NCBI RefSeq assembly: GCF_011752935.1
Contig: NZ_VWWO01000002.1
Location: 1-64,000, forward strand
Source: Chitinophaga sp. Cy-1792
GTDB lineage: Bacteria > Bacteroidota > Bacteroidia > Chitinophagales > Chitinophagaceae
Length of the DNA stretch: 64,000 nt
Direction: 5' to 3'
The notes under the pieces were generated by a model that was given only the letters and a program-made list of their open reading frames with translations, was not told where the DNA came from and did not search any database. The position numbers were made by a program, and so were the translations under genes. Positions 19,097-26,743 of the stretch are shown piece by piece; within the stretch, counting starts at the first letter, position 1; every line of letters begins with the position of its first letter.

Positions 19097-19918
19097 TTAC
19101 ACCGTCTGGAAGCAGCGCATGCTGATGCTGGCGTTCTGTATTTCTTCATAGGTAAAACGAATATCTTCCCCTTTATTTATTAACCCCAGCGTATAAAGCA
19201 TTGGCAGATAATGATCATTGGTTGGGATGGCCAGCGCGGCCTCCCGGCCAAGTTGCTGGTAGTTGACCAGCTCATTAAAAGCGCCTTGCTGCAATTTCTT
19301 TTTAACGGTTTCATCGAAGGAGATAGCCCAGTCGAAGGGTTTTGCATGCAGTGAAAAGACGATCTGGTATAGGTTATGGACGATATTACCACTTCCAATG
19401 ATCAGTACCCCCTTTTTTCGTAGTGCCTTTAGCTCCGCTGCCAGTTTAAAATGGTATTCAGGTGGTTGATGATAATCGATACTCAGTTGGTAGACAGGGA
19501 TGTCGGCGGCAGGGTACATATGCCGTAGAATGGTCCATGCGCCATGATCCAGCCCCCAGTGGTTATCTTCAACAACGTCGGTACTGGTGATGAGTTTTCC
19601 TGTTTCTATGGCCAGTTCCGGTGCGCCTGGTGCCGGGTACTGTACCTGGTACAGCGCTTCCGGGAATCCGCCAAAATCGTGTATGGTTTTGGGTTGTAGT
19701 GATACCAGTACATGGGTGCCACTGGTGAGCCAGTGCGCAGAAATTACCAGTATGGCGCGGGGTTTCATGGGCAGGGACTTGCTCATCGTTCCCAATGCTC
19801 TCGTAAAGGCATTGTCAGCAATCCCATTCATGGGGTTACCATGTCCGATGAACATTACCGGCATTTCATCGGTATTGGTAAACCGGTCGCTAATATTCCT
19901 GAAATCGTGTAGATCCAT
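19097..19918 (-). CDS. ygiD: 4,5-DOPA dioxygenase extradiol-type enzyme (LigB family)
   Basis: 273 aa. [13 protein letters not shown] near the start supplies His26, and [10 protein letters not shown] supplies His62, both zinc/iron ligands of the LigB fold; [35 protein letters not shown] is the typical central part and [13 protein letters not shown] the C-terminal ligand region. The family opens catechol rings; the E. coli homologue YgiD acts on L-DOPA. Convergent with the FtsX permease; 110 bp from the Rrf2 regulator on the same strand, which may control it. Physiological substrate uncertain. Confidence 0.85.
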   Translation of the reverse strand: [273 protein letters not shown]

Positions 19919-20028
19919 ACTGCTGCAACGTTTAGGCTATCCAAATAACATTGTGCCGTATCCATTGGTTCGGAGCAGTTGGCGGGTGATGTTTTTTCCG
20001 GGGAGATGATTTTCGTGAAGAGGGTTAT

Positions 20029-20439
20029 TTATTCGAACTGGCTGCTGAAGTCGTCCAGGGAGATATGCTGTAATTTCTTAATAAGCGCGCCTTCTACTTC
20101 GGCATAAAGGTTATCAAGATGCAGGTTTATTTGTTTTCCTACGGAGCAGTCCGGATTAGGCATATTTCTGCTGTTTCCCAGGAGGGAAGACTGTTTTACG
20201 GCATTATAAATATCGGCTAGCAGGATGGTTTCGGCTGGTTTGGCGAGTGTGGCGCCGCCGTTTTTACCTTCCTTGCTTTCTATAAGGCCATGGTTGCGGA
20301 GGTTACTGATTTCTTTACGTACCAGTACGGGGTTACAGTTAATACTGCCAGCGATGAGATCGGAGGGCAATAATTCCCCTTTGGCCCTGGCGAGCAGGGT
20401 CAGAATATGAAGTGATATGGGAAATCTGCCGTTATTCAT
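20029..20439 (-). CDS. Rrf2 family transcriptional regulator (YwnA-like)
   Basis: 136 aa with an N-terminal winged helix (PSDLIAGSINCNPVLVRKEISNLRNHGLI) and the family's wing sequence SKEGKNGGATLAKP. Only one cysteine follows in the C-terminal half (PDCSVG), so it lacks the three-cysteine Fe-S cluster of IscR/NsrR and belongs with the YwnA/CymR-like members. Located upstream of the extradiol dioxygenase on the same strand; probable target is that gene or itself. Confidence 0.85.
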   Translation of the reverse strand: MNNGRFPISLHILTLLARAKGELLPSDLIAGSINCNPVLVRKEISNLRNHGLIESKEGKNGGATLAKPAETILLADIYNAVKQSSLLGNSRNMPNPDCSVGKQINLHLDNLYAEVEGALIKKLQHISLDDFSSQFE

Positions 20440-20495
20440 TCTGTAATTTGTGATGTTACAGTACGAAGATACGAATAAAGTCGCGCTTACCGAAA

Positions 20496-20915
20496 TCAGT
20501 GGCGGGTAAAGAAATAGATAACCGATGCTAAAATCAGTGCCAGCACGATAAGGGTAATTACACAGCCGTTTTTACTGGGCTTTTTGATGGCATTGGTGAG
20601 GCCGCGGGAAGCAAGGAGGCCTTCCAGGTCATTTTTAGCCTGTCTAAGTTCCATTTTTTGGCCAGGGATCTTGTTGTTTTCGGTAAGATAGTACTGGATA
20701 CCATGGATAAGGCCATGGGAAAGGCAGAGATTGATCGCTTGTTCAGTAATAGCTTTGCGGCTGGCGTTGGAAGAGTGACCGGGCACCACCACACGTTGGC
20801 AATGTCTGCAGACGAGAATCGCGTCTGAGCTGTTTTGTTCTGGTATAGCGCGAATAATATCATTACTACCGCAGTACGGACATGCGGTTGAGGCAAGGTC
20901 TTTTACAGTGCTCAT
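20496..20915 (-). CDS. Zinc-ribbon protein with C-terminal membrane anchor
   Basis: 139 aa. A zinc ribbon with CPYCGSN (residues about 13-19) and CRHCQR (about 36-41) is followed by a helical region (KAITEQAINLCLSHGLIHGIQYYLTENNKI) and a final hydrophobic helix (VITLIVLALILASVIYFF), giving a tail-anchored protein with the ribbon in the cytosol. No specific family recognised. It lies 57 bp before the Rrf2 gene and 68 bp after the msrA stop, all minus strand. Confidence 0.75.
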   Translation of the reverse strand: MSTVKDLASTACPYCGSNDIIRAIPEQNSSDAILVCRHCQRVVVPGHSSNASRKAITEQAINLCLSHGLIHGIQYYLTENNKIPGQKMELRQAKNDLEGLLASRGLTNAIKKPSKNGCVITLIVLALILASVIYFFTRH

Positions 20916-20982
20916 TAATGGTATATCAGTTTTTATAACTTACGGAAGATAATAAAACATTTCGGGATTGTTCCCGAAATAT

Positions 20983-21645
20983 TTACTGCTTTTTAAGGTG
21001 ATCAGCGAATACTTTTTTAAATTTTTCAAGTTTAGGCTGAATTACATAGTGGCAATAAGGTTCATTACCATTCTGATTGTAATAATTCTGGTGATAATCT
21101 TCCGCTTTATAAAAAACTTTAAAAGGTGCAATTTCGGTCACGATGGGCTTGCTCCAGGCGCCGGATTCCTGCAGTTTCTTTTTGTAATATTCTGCTTTTT
21201 CTTTTTGTTCCTGGTTATGGTAGAAGATAACAGAGCGATATTGGGTACCTACGTCGTTGCCCTGACGGTTTAGCTGGGTAGGGTCGTGGCTTACCCAGAA
21301 TGCCTGTAATAACTCATCGTAGCTGATTTTAGTCGTATCGTAGGTCACTTCGATGACTTCTGCATGGCCGGTGGTGCCGGTACAAACATCTTCATAGGAA
21401 GGATTGGGTACAGTACCACCTGAAAATCCGGATTCTACCTTTACTACCCCTTCCAGGGTCTGAAACTGTGCTTCGGAACACCAGAAGCATCCTGCGCCAA
21501 AAGTTGCAGCCTGAAGATGGGGGTTATTTTTTAATTCCATATCTTCGTTGACTTTTTCTTTAGCAGCAGATTTAGTTTTTTTATTCTGAGCGCATGCAGA
21601 CAGCGCCATTGTTAGCAGTAGAACGAATAATAAGTATTTTCGCAT
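20983..21645 (-). CDS. msrA: Peptide methionine-S-sulfoxide reductase, lipoprotein form
   Basis: 220 aa. Residues 1-17 are a lipoprotein signal with lipobox LSAC (Cys18), so the enzyme is probably anchored in the envelope. Core MsrA starts at LQAATFGAGCFWCSEAQF with the catalytic Cys53 in GCFWC; GHAEVIEVTYDTTKISYDELL and DVGTQYRSVIFYHNQEQ are standard family motifs; YHQNYYNQNGNEPYCHYVIQPKLEKF ends the domain. Repairs oxidised methionine (S-epimer) in periplasmic proteins. No MsrB fused or adjacent. Confidence 0.95.
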   Translation of the reverse strand: MRKYLLFVLLLTMALSACAQNKKTKSAAKEKVNEDMELKNNPHLQAATFGAGCFWCSEAQFQTLEGVVKVESGFSGGTVPNPSYEDVCTGTTGHAEVIEVTYDTTKISYDELLQAFWVSHDPTQLNRQGNDVGTQYRSVIFYHNQEQKEKAEYYKKKLQESGAWSKPIVTEIAPFKVFYKAEDYHQNYYNQNGNEPYCHYVIQPKLEKFKKVFADHLKKQ

Positions 21646-21949
21646 AAAATTAAATTTACCGGCGATGATCTAATATAAATGTAAGACGTTATAGCGGCCT
21701 AAATTCATAACGTAAATTTTATTTACGTGTAAAATGATACAAAAGAACCACAAGTTCAGTAACTTTAACATTCTTTTTGACTAAGAATGTAAAGGGATGC
21801 CCCCGTACCCGTTTGTTGCCGGGCCAGCTGCCGCAGTCTTTTATCCTATTAAGCAAACTGAAATTGTAAATGAATTTTTCAGACTATCAACCGACGTGAG
21901 TAGCAGCATGTTGGATGGATGGTCTAATGATGATTAAACGAAGACTAAA
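21646..21949. other. 304-bp divergent intergenic region with two dyads
   Basis: No gene seen between msrA (minus) and mutS2 (plus). It contains CGTAAATTTTATTTACG (21711-21727), a near-perfect palindrome in the msrA promoter zone, and an ACATTCTT/AAGAATGT hairpin with a 7-nt loop (21768-21790). The remaining 160 bp before mutS2 look like plain leader. An oxidative-stress operator for msrA is one possibility for the first dyad. Confidence 0.45.
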
Positions 21950-24073
21950 TTGAAATACTTTCCTGAATCTGCCTTAATGCAGTTGGAATTTGATAAAGTA
22001 CAGGAGCTTCTCTCGGAGCACTGTAAAACGGAGCTTGGTAAGCAAATGGCTTCAGAACTCCGACTGCACACGCATATAGATTATGTCAGAACAGCCTTAC
22101 AACAGGCACACGAATATAAACAGCTCACCCTTCTGCAAGAACATTTTCCGAATGATTTTGTGTTGAACCTGAAAACAGAATTAAGATTATTATCTATTCA
22201 GGGGGCTGTTTTATCCGGAGAACAAGTCATACATATCCGCCGCTTATCGGAGAGTATGCACAGTATTACACGTTTCTTTGACCATGACCGCAAGCTGCAA
22301 TACAGTGGCCTGCACCAGGTAATAAAGGATACGTATTACGAGAAAAAAATTACCGCGCTGATCGATGAAGTGGTAGATGAGGTAGGACAGGTAAGGGACA
22401 ATGCGAGCCAGGACCTGGCTAAGATCCGAATGTCACTTTTCCGTAAACGTAGTGAGTTACGCAAGGTTTTTGACCGCGTTTTGCAGAAATTGCATAAGTC
22501 GAACTACCTCGCCGACCAGCAGGAGGCTTTCCTTAACGGACGCCGTGTGGTAGCCATTTACGCGGAATATAAACGCCAGGTAAAAGGCATTATCCATGGT
22601 GAATCCGATACCGGAAAAACCACCTTCCTGGAGCCGGAAGATACCATCGAACTGAACAGTGAAGTACAGTCGCTGGAGCGTGAAGAAAGCAGAGAAGTGT
22701 ACCGTATCCTCAAACAGCTGACTGCCAACCTGAGTAACTACAGTGTTTTGCTGAACAGCTATCATGACATCCTGGGGATTTACGATTTTATCCGTGCTAA
22801 AGCCAAGCTGGCACTGGATATGGACGGTAACTTCCCGATGCTGGTACCACATGCGGAGGTACATCTCGTACAGGCTTACCATCCGTTGTTGCTGTTGTAT
22901 AACCGCAGGAACAGTAAGCCTACTATTCCGGTAAATATTACGCTGGACAAGGATAATCATATCCTGGTGATCAGCGGACCGAATGCCGGCGGTAAAACGG
23001 TGACACTGAAAACAGTAGGACTGATACAGCTGATGCTGCAGGCAGGCTTGCTGGTGCCGGTGCACCCGACATCCCAGTTAGGCATCTTCAAACAACTGAT
23101 GATCCATATCGGGGATACACAGTCATTGGAATTTGAGTTGAGTACTTATTCTTCTCACCTCAAAAACATGAAATATTTCATGGAAAACGCCAATGGCAGA
23201 ACATTGTTCTTTATAGATGAATTAGGTAGCGGTTCCGATCCTAACCTGGGTGGCGCCTTTGCGGAGGTAATCATGGAAGAACTGGCGAAGAAACATGCGT
23301 TCGGTATCGTTACCACGCACTATCTGAACCTGAAAGTGATGGCCAACAAAGTGAAAGGAATCATCAACGGGGCCATGGGCTTTGACGAACAGAACCTGTT
23401 ACCGATGTATAAACTGATCGTCGGAAAGCCGGGAAGTTCCTATACGTTTTCCATTGCGGAGCGTATCGGGCTTCATCCTTCCCTGATTAACAGGGCCAAG
23501 AAACTGGTGGATGAAGGTCATTTTCAACTGGATAAGCTCCTGAACAAAGCCGAGCAGGACCTGCAGAAAGTAGAAGGTAAGGAGAAAGACCTCCAGAAAC
23601 TGCTGAAGGAGAATGAAAGGCTGAAGAAGGAGTATGAGATCCTGGCGGATAAGGAACGCAAGAATCAGCAGATAACCTTTCTTAAATTGCAGAATAAAAT
23701 TAAGGAAGATGACCTGCAGTATCTGAAAGATATGGAGCGTAAGCTGAAACAGATCGTGGTAGAATGGAAGCGAGCAGAGAAAAATGACGACCGCGAGAAA
23801 GTGATGAAGCAGGCAGAGATATTGTTGTTCCGACGTCGTGAGAAACAGATTAACGAAAAGTTAGATAAGAAAGTACAGGACAAGTTCCAGGAAGTGGGCG
23901 GAAATGCCCAGGTAGGCGACCAGGTGAAGATTCTCACTAACAGGCAGGTAGGTAAACTGATCGAGATCCGTGATAAGCGTGCGATCGTTCAGTTGGGAAA
24001 AATTCCTATCAATGTTAAGTTGAGCGACCTGGTGGTTGTCCAGGAAAAGATTGCCGAAGAGGGAAACCAATAA
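21950..24073 (+). CDS. mutS2: MutS2-family ATPase lacking the Smr nuclease domain
   Basis: 707 aa from a TTG start (KYFPESALMQLEFDKVQELLSEH is family-typical from the first residues; the next ATG at 21998 or earlier Met codon at 21977 would trim it). MutS core: helical lever/clamp region, Walker A ISGPNAGGKTVTLKT near residue 341, LFFIDELGSGSDPNLGGAF Walker B, and TTHYLNLK. A coiled coil follows (about 530-640), then a KOW-like end (VGDQVKILTNRQVGKLIEIRDKRAIVQLGKIPINV). The sequence stops there; no Smr LDLRG motif is present, as is usual in this phylum. Likely acts in recombination control or ribosome-collision handling rather than mismatch repair. Confidence 0.88.
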   Translation: MKYFPESALMQLEFDKVQELLSEHCKTELGKQMASELRLHTHIDYVRTALQQAHEYKQLTLLQEHFPNDFVLNLKTELRLLSIQGAVLSGEQVIHIRRLSESMHSITRFFDHDRKLQYSGLHQVIKDTYYEKKITALIDEVVDEVGQVRDNASQDLAKIRMSLFRKRSELRKVFDRVLQKLHKSNYLADQQEAFLNGRRVVAIYAEYKRQVKGIIHGESDTGKTTFLEPEDTIELNSEVQSLEREESREVYRILKQLTANLSNYSVLLNSYHDILGIYDFIRAKAKLALDMDGNFPMLVPHAEVHLVQAYHPLLLLYNRRNSKPTIPVNITLDKDNHILVISGPNAGGKTVTLKTVGLIQLMLQAGLLVPVHPTSQLGIFKQLMIHIGDTQSLEFELSTYSSHLKNMKYFMENANGRTLFFIDELGSGSDPNLGGAFAEVIMEELAKKHAFGIVTTHYLNLKVMANKVKGIINGAMGFDEQNLLPMYKLIVGKPGSSYTFSIAERIGLHPSLINRAKKLVDEGHFQLDKLLNKAEQDLQKVEGKEKDLQKLLKENERLKKEYEILADKERKNQQITFLKLQNKIKEDDLQYLKDMERKLKQIVVEWKRAEKNDDREKVMKQAEILLFRRREKQINEKLDKKVQDKFQEVGGNAQVGDQVKILTNRQVGKLIEIRDKRAIVQLGKIPINVKLSDLVVVQEKIAEEGNQ

Positions 24074-24085
24074 AAAAGACCAGAG

Positions 24086-24979
24086 ATGGAAGTAGCCAGC
24101 AAACCGCAACAAATACCCGTTTATCGTTTGGAAGATTGTACAGATGATTTTCCTTTCCTGATGTGCAGGATGACAGGAGATGATCCTGTGGCGGAAGAAT
24201 TTGCCATACCACATCGACACACGGGGTATAGTATAGATATTATTATAAAAGGTAGTATTCACCAGTCGGTGGATTTCAGGCAGCATGAGGTAACCGCACC
24301 GGCGATTATGCTGATGGAGCCTGATCAGGTGCACCTGCACCGGATGTCGCCAGACTGTGAGGCTATCTGTATCTATTTTACCGAGGAGTTCCTCGCATCC
24401 GAGTTGTTGGGAGTGGTGAGCTGCTGGCGCTGTATTTTTGGTTCCGGGGTTATTCCCTTAAATGAAGAACAACTGGAGGAGTTACTCTCATATGCCCATC
24501 TGATTGAGCGGGAATATGAGAGTAGCCGTATCCGGAGAGAGGAGATTATACGTAACCTGCTGAATGCCTTTATTATAGCATGTGGTCGTATATCCGAGCC
24601 CGTTACCCGTGAATCCGATAAGATCTGGCTGAATGTAGAAAGCAGTCAATATAATATGGCCCGCCAGTTTAAAGTACTGGTAGACCAGCATTATCGGGAG
24701 AAGCCGCAGGTTTCGGATTATGCTGAAATGTTATTTGTTACACCCGGACACCTCAATGATACCGTAAAAGCCCTGATGGGAAGAAATGCGAAATACGTGA
24801 TAGATGAGAAGCGTATTCTGGAAGCAAAACGGTTACTGTATTGGGGAGAACACTCTGTGAAGCAGATTGCTGCGCACCTGAATTTTGAGGACGATGCCTA
24901 TTTTAACCGGTTTTTTAAGAAGCATACCGGACAAACTCCGGCAGTGTTTCAACGAGAAAGCCGTGAAAAGTACAATTAA
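24086..24979 (+). CDS. AraC family transcriptional regulator
   Basis: 297 aa. N-terminal cupin (IPHRHTGYSIDIIIKGSIHQSVDF, LMEPDQVHLHRM) followed by a C-terminal AraC HTH pair: VSDYAEMLFVTPGHLNDTVKALMGRNAKYVID and the second HTH VKQIAAHLNFEDDAYFNRFFKKHTGQTPAVFQ, the conserved signature. 12 bp after mutS2, and directly upstream of the RND efflux operon on the same strand, so it is a candidate activator of that pump. Confidence 0.92.
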   Translation: MEVASKPQQIPVYRLEDCTDDFPFLMCRMTGDDPVAEEFAIPHRHTGYSIDIIIKGSIHQSVDFRQHEVTAPAIMLMEPDQVHLHRMSPDCEAICIYFTEEFLASELLGVVSCWRCIFGSGVIPLNEEQLEELLSYAHLIEREYESSRIRREEIIRNLLNAFIIACGRISEPVTRESDKIWLNVESSQYNMARQFKVLVDQHYREKPQVSDYAEMLFVTPGHLNDTVKALMGRNAKYVIDEKRILEAKRLLYWGEHSVKQIAAHLNFEDDAYFNRFFKKHTGQTPAVFQRESREKYN

Positions 24980-24992
24980 ACCCGTAAAAATT

Positions 24993-25025
24993 TAAATCGT
25001 TTAGATTTATAATTTTCTATTTTTG
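24993..25025 (+). promoter_or_regulatory. Putative promoter with overlapping dyad for the RND efflux operon
   Basis: TATTTTTG at 25018-25025 matches TAnnTTTG exactly. No TTTG is found at the expected upstream position; instead the dyad TAAATC-N5-GATTTA (24993-25009) covers it, as expected for a repressor or activator site. Predicted start near 25032 leaves about 370 nt of leader before the adaptor gene. Confidence 0.5.
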
Positions 25026-25031
25026 CATCGT

Positions 25032-25405
25032 GAAATTAAAATAATGACGCTGCCCGTACGTCATTTTAAAATTGAAAGCCATGAAAAGTTTTTAGCGGAG
25101 AAAAACCGCATACCTTCAGAATTGCTTAATTAATTCACTTACAGGAGTAACTTATTGCTGTACTCGTTCGTATAACTATGCACATAACTGAATAGTTCTG
25201 CGTACAGGATAGTATTACACTGGATGTATAAGCTTTGTGCCCGTAAAGTTTATGCACGTCACAGGTGTACTGCTATGCAATTGTCCCTGCTGTATTCTCA
25301 CGCCCGAATGCTGTCATTGATATTGATTGCTGCGAAGCAAGGCTGCCTTTTATTGGCCTGAGTCGCAAGGGGGGATTTTATTTTTAGTCGTCAAAAAAAT
25401 GTAGT
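25032..25405 (+). other. Long leader of the RND efflux operon
   Basis: About 370 nt without a normal gene. It opens with the hairpin AATGACG/CGTCATT (25043-25065, 9-nt loop), followed by a four-codon ORF (ATG at 25081, MKSF), a GCGG/CCGC mini-hairpin near 25096-25110 and the 45-codon ORF listed separately. The length, early hairpin and stacked short ORFs fit an attenuator or translation-sensing leader; this is inference. Confidence 0.4.
25224..25361 (+). CDS. Possible 45-aa leader ORF
   Basis: Begins MYKLCARKVYARHRCTAMQL, ends with a leucine-rich stretch LSLILIAAKQGCLLLA. Basic first half and hydrophobic second half. It lies 44 bp before the efflux adaptor start. It could be a leader peptide or only a chance frame over a structured RNA; an alternative frame at 25339-25404 also stays open up to the adaptor start region. 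No ribosome-binding site stands out. Confidence 0.25.
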   Translation: MYKLCARKVYARHRCTAMQLSLLYSHARMLSLILIAAKQGCLLLA

Positions 25406-26599
25406 ATGAAACCATTGAGATCAACATTAACATCATTGCCGGCAGGCCTACTTTATAGCTTTATAGTTCTTTCAGTATTGTCTGGATGCAGTACATCACA
25501 GGCAAAAACAGATGTACCGCCACCAGCGGCATTACCTGTGATTAAAGCCGTTACATTACCGGCTACAACGTTTCAGGATTTTTCTGCTTCGGTAGAAGGA
25601 ACCCGTGATGTGGAAATAAGACCGCAGGTAGACGGTTATCTGACGAATATATCAATAGATGAAGGCGATTACGTTAGAAAAGGTCAAACACTTTTCACAA
25701 TCGACAGAAGGCCATATGTAGAGCAACTCAACAATGCCACTGCAAATTTACAAGCTGCAACAGCGGCATTAGAGAATGCACAAATCAACGTTGATAAATT
25801 GAAACCGCTACTTAGTAATAATGTGGTATCAGATGTTCAATTAAAATCGGCGGAAGCAAGTTACAATTCAGCGAAAGCCAATGTTGCCCAGGCACAGGCC
25901 CAGGTGGAAGCCGCCCGTATCAATCTTGGGTTCACCAATATTACTGCACCCAGCGATGGTTATGTAGGTAGTATTCCCTTTAAAACAGGAAGCCTTATTG
26001 GCCGAGGAATGGCAGGCGCATTGACTACTATTTCTGAAGTAAAGGACATGCGTGTTTACTTTTCTTTAAGTGAAACCGATTTCCTCAAATTCAAGGAAAA
26101 ATATCCAGGTAATAGTGTTGCTGAAAAAGTAAAAGGAATGCCAGAGGTGGAATTAATCCTGGCAGATGGCAGTGTTTATCCTGAAAAAGGAAAAGTTGAA
26201 ACAGTGGAAGGGCAGTTTGACAAAACTATTGGTGCAATTAGTTTACGTGCCAGCTTTCCTAATGCACAGGGAATACTTAGAAGTGGAAGTACCGGTAAAG
26301 TGAGAGTACCTACGTTACATGCTTCTGCATTGGTAATTCCTCAGGAGGCCACGTTTGAATTGCAGGACAAAGTATTCATTTATACCGTGGCCGATAGTAA
26401 TAAAATCGTTACAAAACCACTTACCATTTCCGGCAAAACGTCTAATTATTATTTTGTTACGGATGGCGTAAAGGAGGGGGATAAGATTGTATTATCTTCT
26501 CAATCTACCATGATGATGGGTGGTTTAAAAGATGGTGTTGTTATTCAGCCACAGATGGTATCTATAGATAGTTTGTTGAAAGCAAAGCCATTGCTTTAA
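25406..26599 (+). CDS. RND efflux periplasmic adaptor (membrane fusion lipoprotein)
   Basis: 397 aa. Lipoprotein signal with lipobox LSGC. Typical adaptor layout: beta-barrel/lipoyl start (VEIRPQVDGYLTNISIDEGDYVRKGQTLFTIDRRPY, split here by family convention), alpha-hairpin (about 110-175, heptads such as LQAATAALENAQINVDKLKPLL), lipoyl return TAPSDGYVGSIPFKTGSLI, then beta-barrel and membrane-proximal domains (VPQEATFELQDKVFIYTV-like region). It bridges the inner-membrane pump and outer-membrane factor encoded next. Closest in type to AcrA/MexE. Confidence 0.93.
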   Translation: MKPLRSTLTSLPAGLLYSFIVLSVLSGCSTSQAKTDVPPPAALPVIKAVTLPATTFQDFSASVEGTRDVEIRPQVDGYLTNISIDEGDYVRKGQTLFTIDRRPYVEQLNNATANLQAATAALENAQINVDKLKPLLSNNVVSDVQLKSAEASYNSAKANVAQAQAQVEAARINLGFTNITAPSDGYVGSIPFKTGSLIGRGMAGALTTISEVKDMRVYFSLSETDFLKFKEKYPGNSVAEKVKGMPEVELILADGSVYPEKGKVETVEGQFDKTIGAISLRASFPNAQGILRSGSTGKVRVPTLHASALVIPQEATFELQDKVFIYTVADSNKIVTKPLTISGKTSNYYFVTDGVKEGDKIVLSSQSTMMMGGLKDGVVIQPQMVSIDSLLKAKPLL

Positions 26600-26608
26600 A
26601 ATAAGTAA

Positions 26609-26622
26609 GCGTGAAAGCACGC
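26609..26622 (+). promoter_or_regulatory. Short hairpin between adaptor and pump genes
   Basis: Perfect GCGTG-AAAG-CACGC stem with tetraloop, 10 nt after the adaptor stop. No T-tract follows, so it may stabilise or process the transcript rather than terminate it. Confidence 0.4.
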
Positions 26623-26686
26623 CAGTGTTAAGAACGTTTATACAAAACATTATTCAAATTGCGCTACAGGCAGTGTTGTTATACAC

Positions 26687-26743
26687 ATGCACTGGTTGTA
26701 TGCGCGCGGACATACCGCATCACATAATTGTTATTTATGTTAA
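26687..26743 (+). CDS. Possible 18-aa coupling ORF before the pump
   Basis: ATG at 26687 encodes MHWLYARGHTASHNCYLC and its TAA overlaps the start region of the pump gene (pump ATG at 26737). Such an overlap would allow translational coupling in a 137-bp gap that otherwise has no clear ribosome-binding site. May equally be chance. Confidence 0.2.
   Translation: MHWLYARGHTASHNCYLC

Noticed and set aside
21646..21949. Riboswitch or small RNA before mutS2
   Set aside because: Only two short dyads are visible, without any known riboswitch core or terminator.
25224..25361. A standard protein gene in the efflux leader
   Set aside because: Too short, no ribosome-binding site and no recognised domain; listed only as a possible leader ORF.
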